Assembly: GCA_031258265.1 (NCBI GenBank)
Contig: JAIRNB010000375.1
Location: 1 to 14,369, forward strand
Length of the DNA stretch: 14,369 nt
Source: Treponema sp.
GTDB taxonomy: Bacteria; Spirochaetota; Spirochaetia; Treponematales; Breznakiellaceae
Direction of reading: 5' to 3'
Numbering within the stretch: position 1 is the first letter of the stretch; every line of letters starts with the position of its first letter. Positions 14,264-14,369 of this stretch are shown here, in pieces. The notes beneath the pieces were generated by a model. The model was not told the DNA's origin and ran no database searches. It saw nothing but the letters and a program-made list of their open reading frames with translations. The position numbers and the translations under genes are program-made.

Positions 14264-14369
14264 TCAAGCGGATTTTTTCAAAATCACACTCTTTTTTTCT
14301 CCTTCCAGGAAGCGGCGGTACTGCGCCATCTTTGCCTCGTGCTTCGCCGCTTCCCGCCCATAGTGATAC
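14264..14369 (-). CDS. Partial CDS (3' end) at the window edge, hypothetical
   Basis: Reading the minus strand from the window edge, one frame gives 34 residues, YHYGREAAKHEAKMAQYR and on to EGEKKSVILKKSA, before a TGA at 14266-14264. The charged helical make-up and the mostly G or C third codon positions fit a real C-terminus, and a terminator-like hairpin follows. The start lies outside the window, so no family can be named. Another frame also stays open for about 49 codons but has a less protein-like composition. Confidence 0.5.
   Translation of the reverse strand, partial: YHYGREAAKHEAKMAQYRRFLEGEKKSVILKKSA

Overview
The window looks like ordinary chromosomal DNA of a spirochaete, most likely a Treponema-type (termite-gut or related anaerobic) lineage. 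This is an inference from the set of protein families, the GC-rich composition with heavy GGG/CCC codon use, frequent GTG/TTG starts, and an anaerobic electron-bifurcation enzyme; no marker here proves the taxon. Genes lie on both strands. There is no rRNA, CRISPR array, transposase, integrase or phage gene.

Layout. (1) 1-501 (+): 3' part of a gene for a probable secreted or lipid-anchored protein, closed by a good rho-independent terminator at 502-535. (2) 569-1546 (-): a protein joining a NYN/LabA-like (PIN-fold) domain to a C-terminal cold-shock-like domain. Its promoter sits so close to the start that the mRNA may be leaderless. (3) 1700-1772 (+): tRNA-Thr(CGT) with its own sigma70-type promoter, followed by a gene-free stretch (1773-2159) that carries a perfect 16-bp palindrome. 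(4) 2160-2882 (-): YgjP/DUF45 zinc metallohydrolase-like protein. (5) 3021-5649 (+): both subunits of an NfnAB-type electron-bifurcating ferredoxin/NADH/NADP oxidoreductase, separated by 274 nt of hairpin-rich sequence. (6) 5690-6406 (+): exported TPR protein. (7) 6578-8523 (+): hflK and hflC, overlapping by 4 nt, preceded by a structured leader. The pair is flanked on both sides by inverted repeats sharing CTGTCCA/TGGACAGACT. (8) 8685-10328 (+): an unrecognised one-TM protein whose N-terminal half vaguely resembles a degenerate protein kinase; its gene has several G8/C8 runs. (9) 10392-14008 (-): two adjacent ABC exporter half-transporters that look like a heterodimer with one degenerate ATP site. 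(10) 14264-14369 (-): the last 34 codons of another gene.

How the genes fit together. NfnA and NfnB would balance NADH, NADPH and ferredoxin pools in an anaerobe. HflK and HflC would form the membrane complex that controls the FtsH protease. The two ABC proteins would make one efflux or lipid/drug exporter. The most unusual material is the NYN-cold-shock fusion with its leaderless-type promoter, the unrecognised TM protein with homopolymer runs, and a small family of dispersed palindromes (cores at 1872-1895, 8565-8577 and 14188-14211).
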